Assembly (NCBI GenBank): GCA_017414725.1
Contig: JAFQKZ010000136.1
Location: 1 to 5,346, forward strand
Length of the DNA: 5,346 nt
Origin: Clostridia bacterium
GTDB lineage: Bacteria > Bacillota > Clostridia > Oscillospirales > Acutalibacteraceae
Direction: 5' to 3'
Part shown: in pieces, positions 1 through 4,813 of the stretch
How the letters are laid out: each line of letters opens with the position of its first letter
How positions within the stretch are numbered: position 1 is the stretch's first letter
Program-made: the position numbers and the translations under genes
Notes under the pieces: generated by a model
Told to the model about the DNA's origin: nothing
The model's database searches: none
The model's input: only the letters and a program-made list of their open reading frames with translations

Positions 1-150
1 AGAAATTTGTTTTATACAGGAGTAACTCGTGCTAGAAAAGTGTGTGTTATCGTAGGAGAAAAAACAGCTATAAATTACGCGATTCAAAACAACAACTCCA
101 GATTGAGATATACCAATCTAGAGTTTAGATTAAATATTTGGGAAAAATAA
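1..150 (+). CDS. recD2: RecD2-type ATP-dependent DNA helicase, C-terminal end (5' truncated by window)
   Basis: The frame is open from base 1 to a TAA at 148-150 and gives 49 residues. It contains LFYTGVTRARKVCVIVGEK, the helicase motif VI region of the UvrD-like C-terminal domain, whose arginine contacts ATP in superfamily 1B helicases. The following AINYAIQNNNSRLRYTNLEFRL matches the usual RecD2 ending, where an alternating basic stretch leads to an R-Y/T-x-L-x-x-R-L tail close to the stop. RecD2 is a 5'-3' helicase acting in DNA repair outside RecBCD, and it is widespread in Bacillota. Only the tail is visible, so the family call rests on motif VI and the tail pattern. The 23-bp sequence inside this 3' end (94-116) recurs at 1547-1569 beyond the neighbouring cassette. 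The next gene is convergent, and I see no convincing terminator between them. Confidence 0.8.
   Translation, partial: RNLFYTGVTRARKVCVIVGEKTAINYAIQNNNSRLRYTNLEFRLNIWEK
94..116 (+). repeat. Left copy of 23-bp direct repeat, inside recD2 3' end
   Basis: This copy starts AACTCCAGATTGAGATATAC and ends CAA. It is identical to 1547-1569 over all 23 bases, and the flanking bases differ on both sides (C/T before, T/A after). Here it encodes the NSRLRYT region of RecD2, and the reading frame continues normally to the stop. This makes it the intact gene copy and a possible attachment core or target site. Confidence 0.85.
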
Positions 151-164
151 GCTATCTACTTGAA

Positions 165-254
165 TTAAAATAGGTCACCAAAATCGATATCAAAAGGGTC
201 CGGGGTAGCGGTAACTTGGGGGATCTCTCCGGCAGTTATCTGTTGCGCATCCAT
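165..254 (-). other. 29-codon open frame after the cassette gene's triple stop; tail or small gene of foreign segment
   Basis: Downstream of the cassette gene, and in the same frame, three consecutive stops (TAG TAA TAA, 266-258) are followed by one codon and then ATG at 254. The frame runs 29 codons to a TAA at 165. The product begins MDAQQITAGE and ends PDPFDIDFGDLF, an acidic, Asp/Phe-rich tail. The DNA is about 50% G+C, like the cargo part of the cassette, and the composition change at the left edge falls close to this stop. There is no good Shine-Dalgarno site, only a weak AAG. It may be a small downstream gene of the donor, the remains of a longer protein cut by stops, or chance. I do not recognise it. 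Confidence 0.25.
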
Positions 255-263
255 ATCTTATTA

Positions 264-1454
264 CTACCAGCTTTCGTCCATACATCCCGGCAGGACTGTA
301 GCAGCTATTTCCTCCATTTCTCTCTTTAACTCCGTATATCTTCTTATCGGGCCTTTTTCAGGCAGGTCGTCGATTAGGCTCCAGATCGTAAACTTTACGG
401 TGCACATTTTCGGACCTGACCATTGGGTGAGGTACGAGCATGGTTTTCTGGAGCCCGTCAAATTGGTTGGAAGACAACACGGGCTGCAGTATTCGTGCCA
501 CGTCCAACTATTTTGGTAGCCGGAGTCTTTTTCAAAATAACGTACCTGTACGTTTCTTTTTAGGATTTCATTCTCTACTTTTTTTTCTTTGATAAGCAAC
601 AGCCACACGGCCCATCTGACTTTGACTAGCAATCCGTAGTTCGCATTCCACGTATCCGTATTTGTTATACTTCTTGTTTGTTCATCATAATGTTTTTTAG
701 TGTTCGCACACCATAGTTCCAGGCCTTGTTTCGCATAGGTTTCCAGATCGTCGTTGGATATATTCGTAACTAAGTTAGTGTAATCTTGCACAGGAGATTT
801 TATCAATGATACCACTATGGAATTTACTTTCGCTAGACTTCCATCCCAGGTTTCATTTGGGGCCACAAGCCTGGCTAGCTCAGCAAGTATTTCGTTGGAC
901 ATCCCCTCAGGGACTCTGGTGTCAGTGCTGCGATCGCGTTCTTCATGTTTAATCTCGTTACCAGACAAACCAAACAGCTTTTTCCCACCATAAAGCAATA
1001 ATGATCCTAGTGTGATAAAGCCGCCAGCTCCTACTATGCCAGTCAAAGTCTTAGCTAACTTGTCCTCTTTAGGATTCGACATCCAACCAGAGTTTTTGCC
1101 CTTTTGATTCTTAACAGCTCTAACAGAGGCTTCGTTTCCAGCCATTGTAGTTGGCATATTAATTGATCCTGATAACGAGATAACTCCTAAAAATTTGGCT
1201 ATTTGTCGCCTGTTTGATATGTTTCCACCGGTCACTTTATTTAACTCTTCTTCAGTCAGATTTATATCTTGTAATATCTCTAAAAGTTCTCTTTCGAAAA
1301 CCTCTTTAGTTTCATTATAATCATATTTGTTCAATAAGTCAAGTACTTCTTCTGTTGTTCCTAATTTACAAAGCTTTTCGGCTTCACTTTTGTTATTTAT
1401 TAAACCATCAAGTTTATTATTTTCTAGCATGAATTTTAATTTGTTTTCTATCAT
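264..1454 (-). CDS. Nif11-type leader fused to a large unrecognised cargo domain; putative exported protein
   Basis: This gene encodes 396 residues from the ATG at 1454. That start is preferred over the one at 1490 because AAAAGGG (1469-1463) lies 8 nt upstream, the promoter puts the transcript start near 1500, and the leader pattern begins here. Residues 1-77 look like a Nif11-type leader: helical, acidic, with EEVLDLL near 36-41, then LTEEELNKVTGG, so the predicted C39-protease cut follows G77. Next come a short hydrophobic segment (IAKFLGVISL, 85-94) and a glycine-rich, membrane-like helix (137-162). Residues 163-396 are soluble and mixed, rich in Trp near 268-283 and 317-319, with H320, C323, C326, C327, C339, C351 and C391, which could bind metal or form disulfides. 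Known Nif11 leaders usually precede short peptide cores, so a cargo of about 319 residues is unusual. Leader codons are AT-rich, whereas cargo codons use CGC, AGG, GTC and GGG, suggesting a foreign origin for the cargo. Its function is unknown: an effector, toxin or large bacteriocin are all possible. Confidence 0.75.
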   Translation of the reverse strand: MIENKLKFMLENNKLDGLINNKSEAEKLCKLGTTEEVLDLLNKYDYNETKEVFERELLEILQDINLTEEELNKVTGGNISNRRQIAKFLGVISLSGSINMPTTMAGNEASVRAVKNQKGKNSGWMSNPKEDKLAKTLTGIVGAGGFITLGSLLLYGGKKLFGLSGNEIKHEERDRSTDTRVPEGMSNEILAELARLVAPNETWDGSLAKVNSIVVSLIKSPVQDYTNLVTNISNDDLETYAKQGLELWCANTKKHYDEQTRSITNTDTWNANYGLLVKVRWAVWLLLIKEKKVENEILKRNVQVRYFEKDSGYQNSWTWHEYCSPCCLPTNLTGSRKPCSYLTQWSGPKMCTVKFTIWSLIDDLPEKGPIRRYTELKREMEEIAATVLPGCMDESW

Positions 1455-1507
1455 ATCGAACACCCTTTTCAACAGTAATCTACTAACCAATCTAGTATTT
1501 CTTATGA

Positions 1508-1536
1508 ATTATACTAGAGTATTGTCTGTGTGTCAA
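1508..1536 (-). promoter_or_regulatory. Consensus sigma-A promoter of the cassette gene
   Basis: On the minus strand, TTGACA (1536-1531), a 17-nt spacer and TATAAT (1513-1508) form a perfect vegetative promoter. Transcription would start near 1500, giving a leader of about 46 nt before the ATG at 1454. The -35 box ends only 10 bp from the right 23-bp repeat, so the cassette carries its own promoter just inside its boundary. Confidence 0.8.
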
Positions 1537-1546
1537 ATAAAATTAT

Positions 1547-1569
1547 AACTCCAGATTGAGATATACCAA
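1547..1569 (+). repeat. Right copy of 23-bp direct repeat, outside any gene
   Basis: This is an exact second copy of 94-116, 1453 bp downstream, just beyond the cassette gene's promoter. In the recD2 frame it continues for about 30 codons that no longer resemble a RecD2 tail, and there is a stop just upstream, so it is a non-functional fragment. Its last eight bases (TATACCAA, 1562-1569) form a perfect inverted repeat with TTGGTATA at 1591-1598. This gives the right junction some dyad symmetry, as seen at recombination sites. Confidence 0.85.
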
Positions 1570-1685
1570 ATCCATCTATTTCCATTTGCGTTGGTATAGA
1601 ATTTTACAGAAACCGAAAAGACTCTCGGTAATAATTTTGTATTATTGTTTTTAGTTTGCTTTTTTTAATATTATTTATATAATAG
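1570..1685. other. Non-coding spacer with a weak hairpin
   Basis: No supported gene lies here on either strand; the open frames are short and lack ribosome sites. An inverted repeat ACCGA (1612-1616) / TCGGT (1625-1629) with an 8-nt loop sits in AT-rich DNA. It could be a weak terminator, either for minus-strand transcription leaving the structured RNA or for an ancestral recD2 transcript on plus. No strong T-run follows on either strand. The TTGGTATA at 1591-1598 pairs with the end of the right 23-bp repeat. Confidence 0.3.
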
Positions 1686-1753
1686 TAGTAATGAGGGTTT
1701 TCGCATTAATCCTTGTTGATGATAAATAGGTTTATAGAAATTTCAATCTCATT

Positions 1754-1822
1754 CTAAGGTTGTTTTTTTCTATGCAACTTCTTCAAGATCAACTTGATTA
1801 GCTTTGAAAGAATCTTTTTCAT
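1754..1822 (-). CDS. Possible 22-residue cationic amphipathic peptide within the structured RNA
   Basis: ATG at 1822 follows GGAGGTGAT (1834-1826), one of the best Shine-Dalgarno sequences in the window, with 7 nt between GGAGG and the start. The frame of 22 codons begins MKKILSKLIKLILKKLHRK and ends in a TAG at 1754-1756. It has nine Lys/Arg residues against eight Ile/Leu in a spacing that would make a strongly amphipathic helix, like membrane-active or antimicrobial peptides. Against translation, the frame is very short, it lies inside an RNA with its own extensive structure, and AT-rich DNA readily gives Lys/Ile/Leu codons. The SD is also part of a hairpin stem. If it is real, it would be a structure-controlled small peptide; otherwise the purine-rich run belongs to the RNA fold. 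Confidence 0.3.
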   Translation of the reverse strand: MKKILSKLIKLILKKLHRKKQP

Positions 1823-1830
1823 GATATCAC

Positions 1831-1864
1831 CTCCGCCAGCAAGAATTTTCAATTCAGCGCGGAG
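1831..1864 (-). promoter_or_regulatory. Hairpin that would sequester the small ORF's ribosome site
   Basis: On the minus strand CTCCGC (1864-1859) pairs perfectly with GCGGAG (1836-1831). An inner GAATT (1855-1851) pairs with AATTC (1847-1843) across a 3-nt loop. The 3' arm supplies four bases (GGAG) of the GGAGG that precedes the ATG at 1822. It is either an arm of the non-coding RNA or a translation-blocking switch for the 22-codon frame. Confidence 0.5.
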
Positions 1865-1902
1865 CGTATCAATCAAGGATTATACCCTCATTACTATTTA
1901 AT

Positions 1903-1931
1903 ATTATATTTACATGTATTTTGCTTGTCAA
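1903..1931 (-). promoter_or_regulatory. Consensus sigma-A promoter of the structured RNA
   Basis: TTGACA (1931-1926), a 17-nt spacer and TATAAT (1908-1903) on the minus strand match the consensus at every position. The predicted start at about 1896 is where the terminal helix of the RNA begins, which supports both calls. It lies 17 bp after the nfnB stop, where I see no convincing terminator, so read-through from nfnB is also possible. Confidence 0.8.
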
Positions 1932-1948
1932 TAATAATTCTTAAAAAA

Positions 1949-3322
1949 TTATATATTTTCTAGGTCTTTTTGTATTTGTTCGGCAGCGCGCTTTCCAGCG
2001 CCCATCGCTTCTATAACTGTCGCAGCACCAGTTACGGCATCTCCACCTGCATATACGTATTTCATAGAAGTCTGAGTAGTCTCGGTATTTGTTATGATTC
2101 TGCCGTCGGGTTCAAAATTTATATTATTATGTTCAGATTCGAATAAAATTTTATTAGAATTATTTCCTATGGCTATTATAATATTATTGATTTTTAGCTC
2201 GAATTCTTGAGTGTAATCAGGTTCGAGTTTGTTATTATTTATGTTAATATTTACGTATTTCAGACCTGTAAGAATATTATTTTCGCCTATAAATTTTACA
2301 GGTGTTTTTAAAAATAAAAACTTAATATTTTCTTCTTTTGCGTGAATAACTTCGTCACGTCTAGCGGGCATGTCTTGTTCGGTGCGTCTGTACATTACAA
2401 AAACTTCTTTACAGCCTATGCGAACGGCTGTTCTGGCGACGTCCATAGCAACGTTACCGCCGCCGATTACCAGAATTTTCTCTGGAATTTTCATAGGTGT
2501 ATCATAATTTGTATCATGTGCGTTCATGAGATTCACACGCGTCAAAAACTCATTAGCGTAATACACTCCTACTAGGTTTTCTCCCGGAATGTTCATTAAT
2601 TTTGGCAATCCTGCACCGGTAGAAATATAAACAGCACTATAATTCATATCAAATAAATCTTTGATACTTAAACTTTTGCCGATTATTATATTAGTTTTTA
2701 TATTTACTCCAAGGTTTTTTAATTTCGAAATTTCTGAGTCCAGAATATTTCTCGGGAGCCTAAATTTTGGAATTCCGTAAGATAATACTCCGCCGGGAGT
2801 GTGTAAAGCTTCGAAAATATCTACTTGAAAATTCTTGGAAGCAAGTTCCGCAGCACACGTCAAGCCCGATGGCCCTGAACCTATAACTGCTATTTTCCTG
2901 CTATTTTTATTTGTATTATTTTTATAATTATTATTTTTTTGTATAAATTTATCAGATACGTATCTCTCAAGGCGGCCTATAGCTACAGGTTCGCCAATTT
3001 TGTTTTTTACACATTTGGATTCGCATTGTTTTTCTTGAGGGCAAACACGTCCACATATAGCCGGCAAAAAATTATTTTCAGAAATAATATCATAAGCTTT
3101 TTCTAGGTTATTATTGACAATACAATTTATAAATTCAGGAATTTTCACGCCCACTGGACATCCTGAAACGCACGGCCTAGTTTTACAATTTAAACATCTT
3201 TGAGCTTCTTTTAGGGCATTACTGTCGGACAATACAAATTCGACTTCTTTGAAACTGGAAACACGTTCGGTTTTATTTAAAATTTCTACCGGTTCTTTAA
3301 ATTTATTATTATTTATAATCAA
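1949..3322 (-). CDS. nfnB: NfnB / SudA: NADPH-binding large subunit of bifurcating NADH-dependent ferredoxin:NADP+ oxidoreductase (glutamate synthase small-subunit-like)
   Basis: This gene encodes 457 residues, close to the usual 460-470. The N-terminal ferredoxin-like domain has C43, C46, C51 and C55 (CLNCKTRPCVSGCPV), then C90, C94, C100 and C104, the ligand set for two [4Fe-4S] clusters. The flavin domain has GSGPSGL (148-154) and a C-terminal YAGGD...TVIEAMGAGKRAA stretch that closes the FAD site. The NADPH site is VIGGGNVAMDVARTA (285-299), and MYRRTEQDMPARRDE (310-324) is typical of this family. With NfnA it forms a soluble flavoenzyme that couples NADH and reduced ferredoxin to NADP+ reduction. 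The start is TTG at 3322, with only a weak purine run (AAGAAAG) upstream; the nearby ATG is out of frame and stops at once. An Asn-rich linker (130-140) separates the two domains. It lies 25 nt after nfnA, so the two are co-transcribed and perhaps coupled. Without its partner it could be read as a glutamate synthase beta chain, but no alpha chain is present here. Confidence 0.88.
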   Translation of the reverse strand: MIINNNKFKEPVEILNKTERVSSFKEVEFVLSDSNALKEAQRCLNCKTRPCVSGCPVGVKIPEFINCIVNNNLEKAYDIISENNFLPAICGRVCPQEKQCESKCVKNKIGEPVAIGRLERYVSDKFIQKNNNYKNNTNKNSRKIAVIGSGPSGLTCAAELASKNFQVDIFEALHTPGGVLSYGIPKFRLPRNILDSEISKLKNLGVNIKTNIIIGKSLSIKDLFDMNYSAVYISTGAGLPKLMNIPGENLVGVYYANEFLTRVNLMNAHDTNYDTPMKIPEKILVIGGGNVAMDVARTAVRIGCKEVFVMYRRTEQDMPARRDEVIHAKEENIKFLFLKTPVKFIGENNILTGLKYVNININNNKLEPDYTQEFELKINNIIIAIGNNSNKILFESEHNNINFEPDGRIITNTETTQTSMKYVYAGGDAVTGAATVIEAMGAGKRAAEQIQKDLENI

Positions 3323-3347
3323 AATTTTATCATTCTTTCTTGTGATT

Positions 3348-4178
3348 TTATAATAATTTCAAATTACAGTACTTTTCACGTGATATTTTTTCTTCATTAC
3401 GATACATATTATTTCTCGTAATAGCTTCATCAAAGTCTATTAAATGTCCGTCGAAATCCGGTCCGTCTACACATGCAAATTTAACTTGTCCGTCGACAGT
3501 TAATCTACAGCCACCGCACATTCCTGTTCCGTCGATCATAATAGAAATCATACTTGCAATAGTTTTTATATTATATTTTTTAGTTAATTCACACACGGCT
3601 TTCATCATAACAATTGGTCCAACTGTTACTACTAAATCATATTTATTTTTATTTAATTTTTCTTGTAAAATCTCAGTCACAAGAGCTTTACGACCGTATG
3701 AACCATCGTCAGTACATATTACCAAATTATTATCTATTTCTCGCATGTTTTTTTCTAGAATTACCAGATCTTTTGTTCGAAAACCTGAAATAATTTCTGT
3801 GTGAGTTCCCAATTCTTTTAATCTTCTGGACAGCGGACATGCTATAGCTCCACCAACACCACCTGAAACTACTATTGTTTTATTATAATTTTCAAGTTCA
3901 CTGGCTTTTCCAAGCGGTCCAACGATATCTAAAATATAATCTTGTTCGTTTAATTTATCCAGTTTCATTGTGCTGGTACCGACTTTTTGGTATATTATAT
4001 CTATAGTTTCTAAATTTCTATCATAGTCAAATATAGTCAACGGAAATCTTTCGCCAAATTCGTCTATTCTGATTATAACAAATTGTCCGGGCAATGCTTT
4101 TTTTGAGATATACGGAGCATGAATTTTCATCATTGAAACAGTATTATTTAAAATTTCTTTTTTCAGTATTTTGAACAA
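3348..4178 (-). CDS. nfnA: NfnA / SudB: FAD, NAD and [2Fe-2S] subunit of bifurcating NADH-dependent ferredoxin:NADP+ oxidoreductase
   Basis: This gene encodes 276 residues from a TTG at 4178, giving an N-terminus MFKILKKEIL that fits the family. The longer frame from 4193 would put GAGGAG inside the gene, whereas that sequence is the ribosome site. The order is a beta-barrel FAD domain with PGQFVIIR (30-37) and RFPLTIFDYD (44-53, flavin contact), then a nucleotide domain with VSGGVGGAIACPL (104-116). The C-terminal cluster motif is DGTGMCGGC...FACVDGP, with D216, C221, C224 and C236 as likely [2Fe-2S] ligands. This subunit takes up NADH, and its partner NfnB carries the bifurcating flavin and the NADP site. 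The gene resembles dihydroorotate dehydrogenase electron-transfer subunits (PyrK), but the adjacent nfnB and the Asp-Cys3 cluster pattern favour NfnA. It is transcribed divergently from the flavoprotein gene. Confidence 0.88.
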   Translation of the reverse strand: MFKILKKEILNNTVSMMKIHAPYISKKALPGQFVIIRIDEFGERFPLTIFDYDRNLETIDIIYQKVGTSTMKLDKLNEQDYILDIVGPLGKASELENYNKTIVVSGGVGGAIACPLSRRLKELGTHTEIISGFRTKDLVILEKNMREIDNNLVICTDDGSYGRKALVTEILQEKLNKNKYDLVVTVGPIVMMKAVCELTKKYNIKTIASMISIMIDGTGMCGGCRLTVDGQVKFACVDGPDFDGHLIDFDEAITRNNMYRNEEKISREKYCNLKLL

Positions 4179-4185
4179 TTTTATT

Positions 4186-4191
4186 CTCCTC
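4186..4191 (-). promoter_or_regulatory. Ribosome binding site that fixes the nfnA TTG start
   Basis: GAGGAG on the minus strand lies 7 nt before TTG at 4178. It overlaps codons 1-3 of the longer open frame starting at 4193, so the shorter start is the one ribosomes would use. Confidence 0.75.
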
Positions 4192-4208
4192 AAAAATTTA
4201 TATTATTT

Positions 4209-4237
4209 ATATTATTATATTTTTTTACGGATTTCAA
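4209..4237 (-). promoter_or_regulatory. Candidate nfnAB promoter with small palindrome
   Basis: On the minus strand TTGAAA (4237-4232), a 17-nt spacer and TAATAT (4214-4209) give a fair vegetative promoter. Other -10 choices exist because the region is nearly all A and T. The -35 box sits in a short palindrome, ATTTC-AA-GAAAT (4231-4242), which could be a repressor site or chance. I could not place a clear promoter for the divergent plus-strand gene in the same 91-bp gap. Confidence 0.35.
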
Positions 4238-4269
4238 GAAATTCGTTATTGTGTGATTGGAGTGATATT

Positions 4270-4782
4270 ATGGATACAAAAACCAAAAATATTGTCGTAT
4301 TTTTTGGTTCCCCACACAAAGACAGTTATACCGCTAAACTATTGAATTTGTTTATCAAAAAAAAATTAGATAACTCAAATTACAAAATAAATATAATCTA
4401 TGCATATAACGAAAATATTCATGCGTGCATAGACTGTAAGTTTTGCCGAGATTATGATTTTTGTATATTCAAAGATCTGGATAATATTAATAATTTACTT
4501 ATAGAAAGTGATTTTATTATAATCGCTTCGCCAATTTATAATGCTTCTTTTCCGTCTCCGCTAAAATCTATTCTGGACCGTTTCCAAATTTATTATTATT
4601 ATTTTCAAAAACATAGAAAATCTATATTTGAGAAACCTAAAAATTTACTATTACTCTTGACACAGGGCTCTAAAAATATTAATTATAATCCTAGCATAAA
4701 ATCTCTAATCAAGCCCATATGTAATATTTTAAATATAAAATCTTTTAAAATGATTAATGTTACTAATACAGATAATAAATAA
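4270..4782 (+). CDS. Flavodoxin-fold NAD(P)H-dependent FMN reductase-like protein with Cys cluster
   Basis: This gene encodes 170 residues from the ATG at 4270, which follows GGAGTGAT (4259-4266) at good spacing. A longer frame from 4171 would overlap nfnA and has no ribosome site. FFGSPHKDSYTAKLL (11-25) is the FMN-phosphate loop. ASPIYNASFPSPLKSILDRF (86-105) is the second conserved flavin/subunit-contact block. Between them lies C53-x2-C56-x2-C59-x5-C65 in HACIDCKFCRDYDFC, the pattern of iron-sulfur flavoprotein and related reductase families. It may carry a cluster or only conserved thiols. The length is at the short end for the family, and the C-terminus (after about 150) is brief. The substrate is unknown; an electron-carrier or quinone/disulfide reductase role is possible. 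Its divergent position beside nfnAB suggests a redox function. No terminator precedes the next gene 31 nt downstream, so the two may share a transcript. Confidence 0.78.
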   Translation: MDTKTKNIVVFFGSPHKDSYTAKLLNLFIKKKLDNSNYKINIIYAYNENIHACIDCKFCRDYDFCIFKDLDNINNLLIESDFIIIASPIYNASFPSPLKSILDRFQIYYYYFQKHRKSIFEKPKNLLLLLTQGSKNINYNPSIKSLIKPICNILNIKSFKMINVTNTDNK

Positions 4783-4813
4783 AATTCAAAAAGAGAAGTG
4801 AGATGAGTAAATT

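Larger units (their letters stand above)
94..1569. mobile_element. Putative one-gene cassette bounded by 23-bp direct repeats
   Basis: The interval between the repeats holds exactly one complete transcription unit on the minus strand: promoter, ribosome site, gene and tail. Its outer boundaries are exact copies of part of the recD2 3' end. Most of its interior (about 175-1100) has a much higher G+C content than the rest of the window. Integration next to a gene's 3' end with a duplicated core is typical of site-specific integration, but there is no integrase, transposase or terminal inverted repeat inside. It could be a passive cassette, a decayed island or a repeat-mediated insertion. The boundaries are an inference from the repeats. 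Confidence 0.35.
1686..1896 (-). ncRNA. Structured RNA of about 211 nt with paired 5' and 3' ends; class unassigned
   Basis: Starting about 7 nt below a perfect promoter, the transcript's first and last bases form a long helix. Bases 1896-1885 pair with 1686-1697 (12 bp, perfect), 1882-1874 with 1707-1715 (9 bp), and 1872-1868 with 1716-1720 (5 bp, one bulge). An asymmetric 9/2-nt internal loop separates the first two blocks. Inside are a strong hairpin (1831-1864), a bulged hairpin (1779-1812) and a possible third near 1732-1757. A closing helix around several arms, a strong promoter and a position between genes fit a stable non-coding RNA. By size and shape the Clostridia-associated raiA motif is my first candidate. 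A 6S-type RNA is less likely because that is essentially one long rod. I cannot confirm either from memory. No strong U-run terminator follows, so the 3' end is placed by the pairing. Confidence 0.6.

Noticed and set aside
1455..1490. Longer start for the cassette gene at 1490
   Set aside because: It would begin only about 10 nt after the predicted transcript start and lacks a ribosome site. The ATG at 1454 has a good one and begins the leader pattern.
1486..1495. 10-bp match ACCAATCTAG shared with 112-121
   Set aside because: It overlaps the left 23-bp repeat but is short and outside the aligned repeat. It is plausible by chance in AT-rich DNA.
1327..1548. 73-codon plus-strand frame
   Set aside because: It is antisense to the AT-rich leader part of the cassette gene and crosses its promoter. 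It has no ribosome site, and its Ser/Phe/Leu-rich composition is typical of an antisense shadow.
1612..1629. Hairpin ACCGA/TCGGT as a firm terminator
   Set aside because: The stem is only 5 bp with an 8-nt loop and no clean T-run on either strand. It is kept only as a weak possibility in the spacer entry.
1686..1896. Inverted repeats as the ends of a small MITE-like element
   Set aside because: The promoter places the transcript start at the first paired base, and the arms are interrupted asymmetrically. No target duplication is seen, so an RNA helix explains the pairing better.
1929..1965. AAAAT/ATTTT hairpin at the nfnB end as a terminator
   Set aside because: The stem is five A/T pairs overlapping the stop codon, too weak to support a termination call.
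2342..2575. 77-codon plus-strand frame
   Set aside because: It is antisense to the well-supported nfnB NADPH-binding region, with no ribosome site and no recognisable domain.
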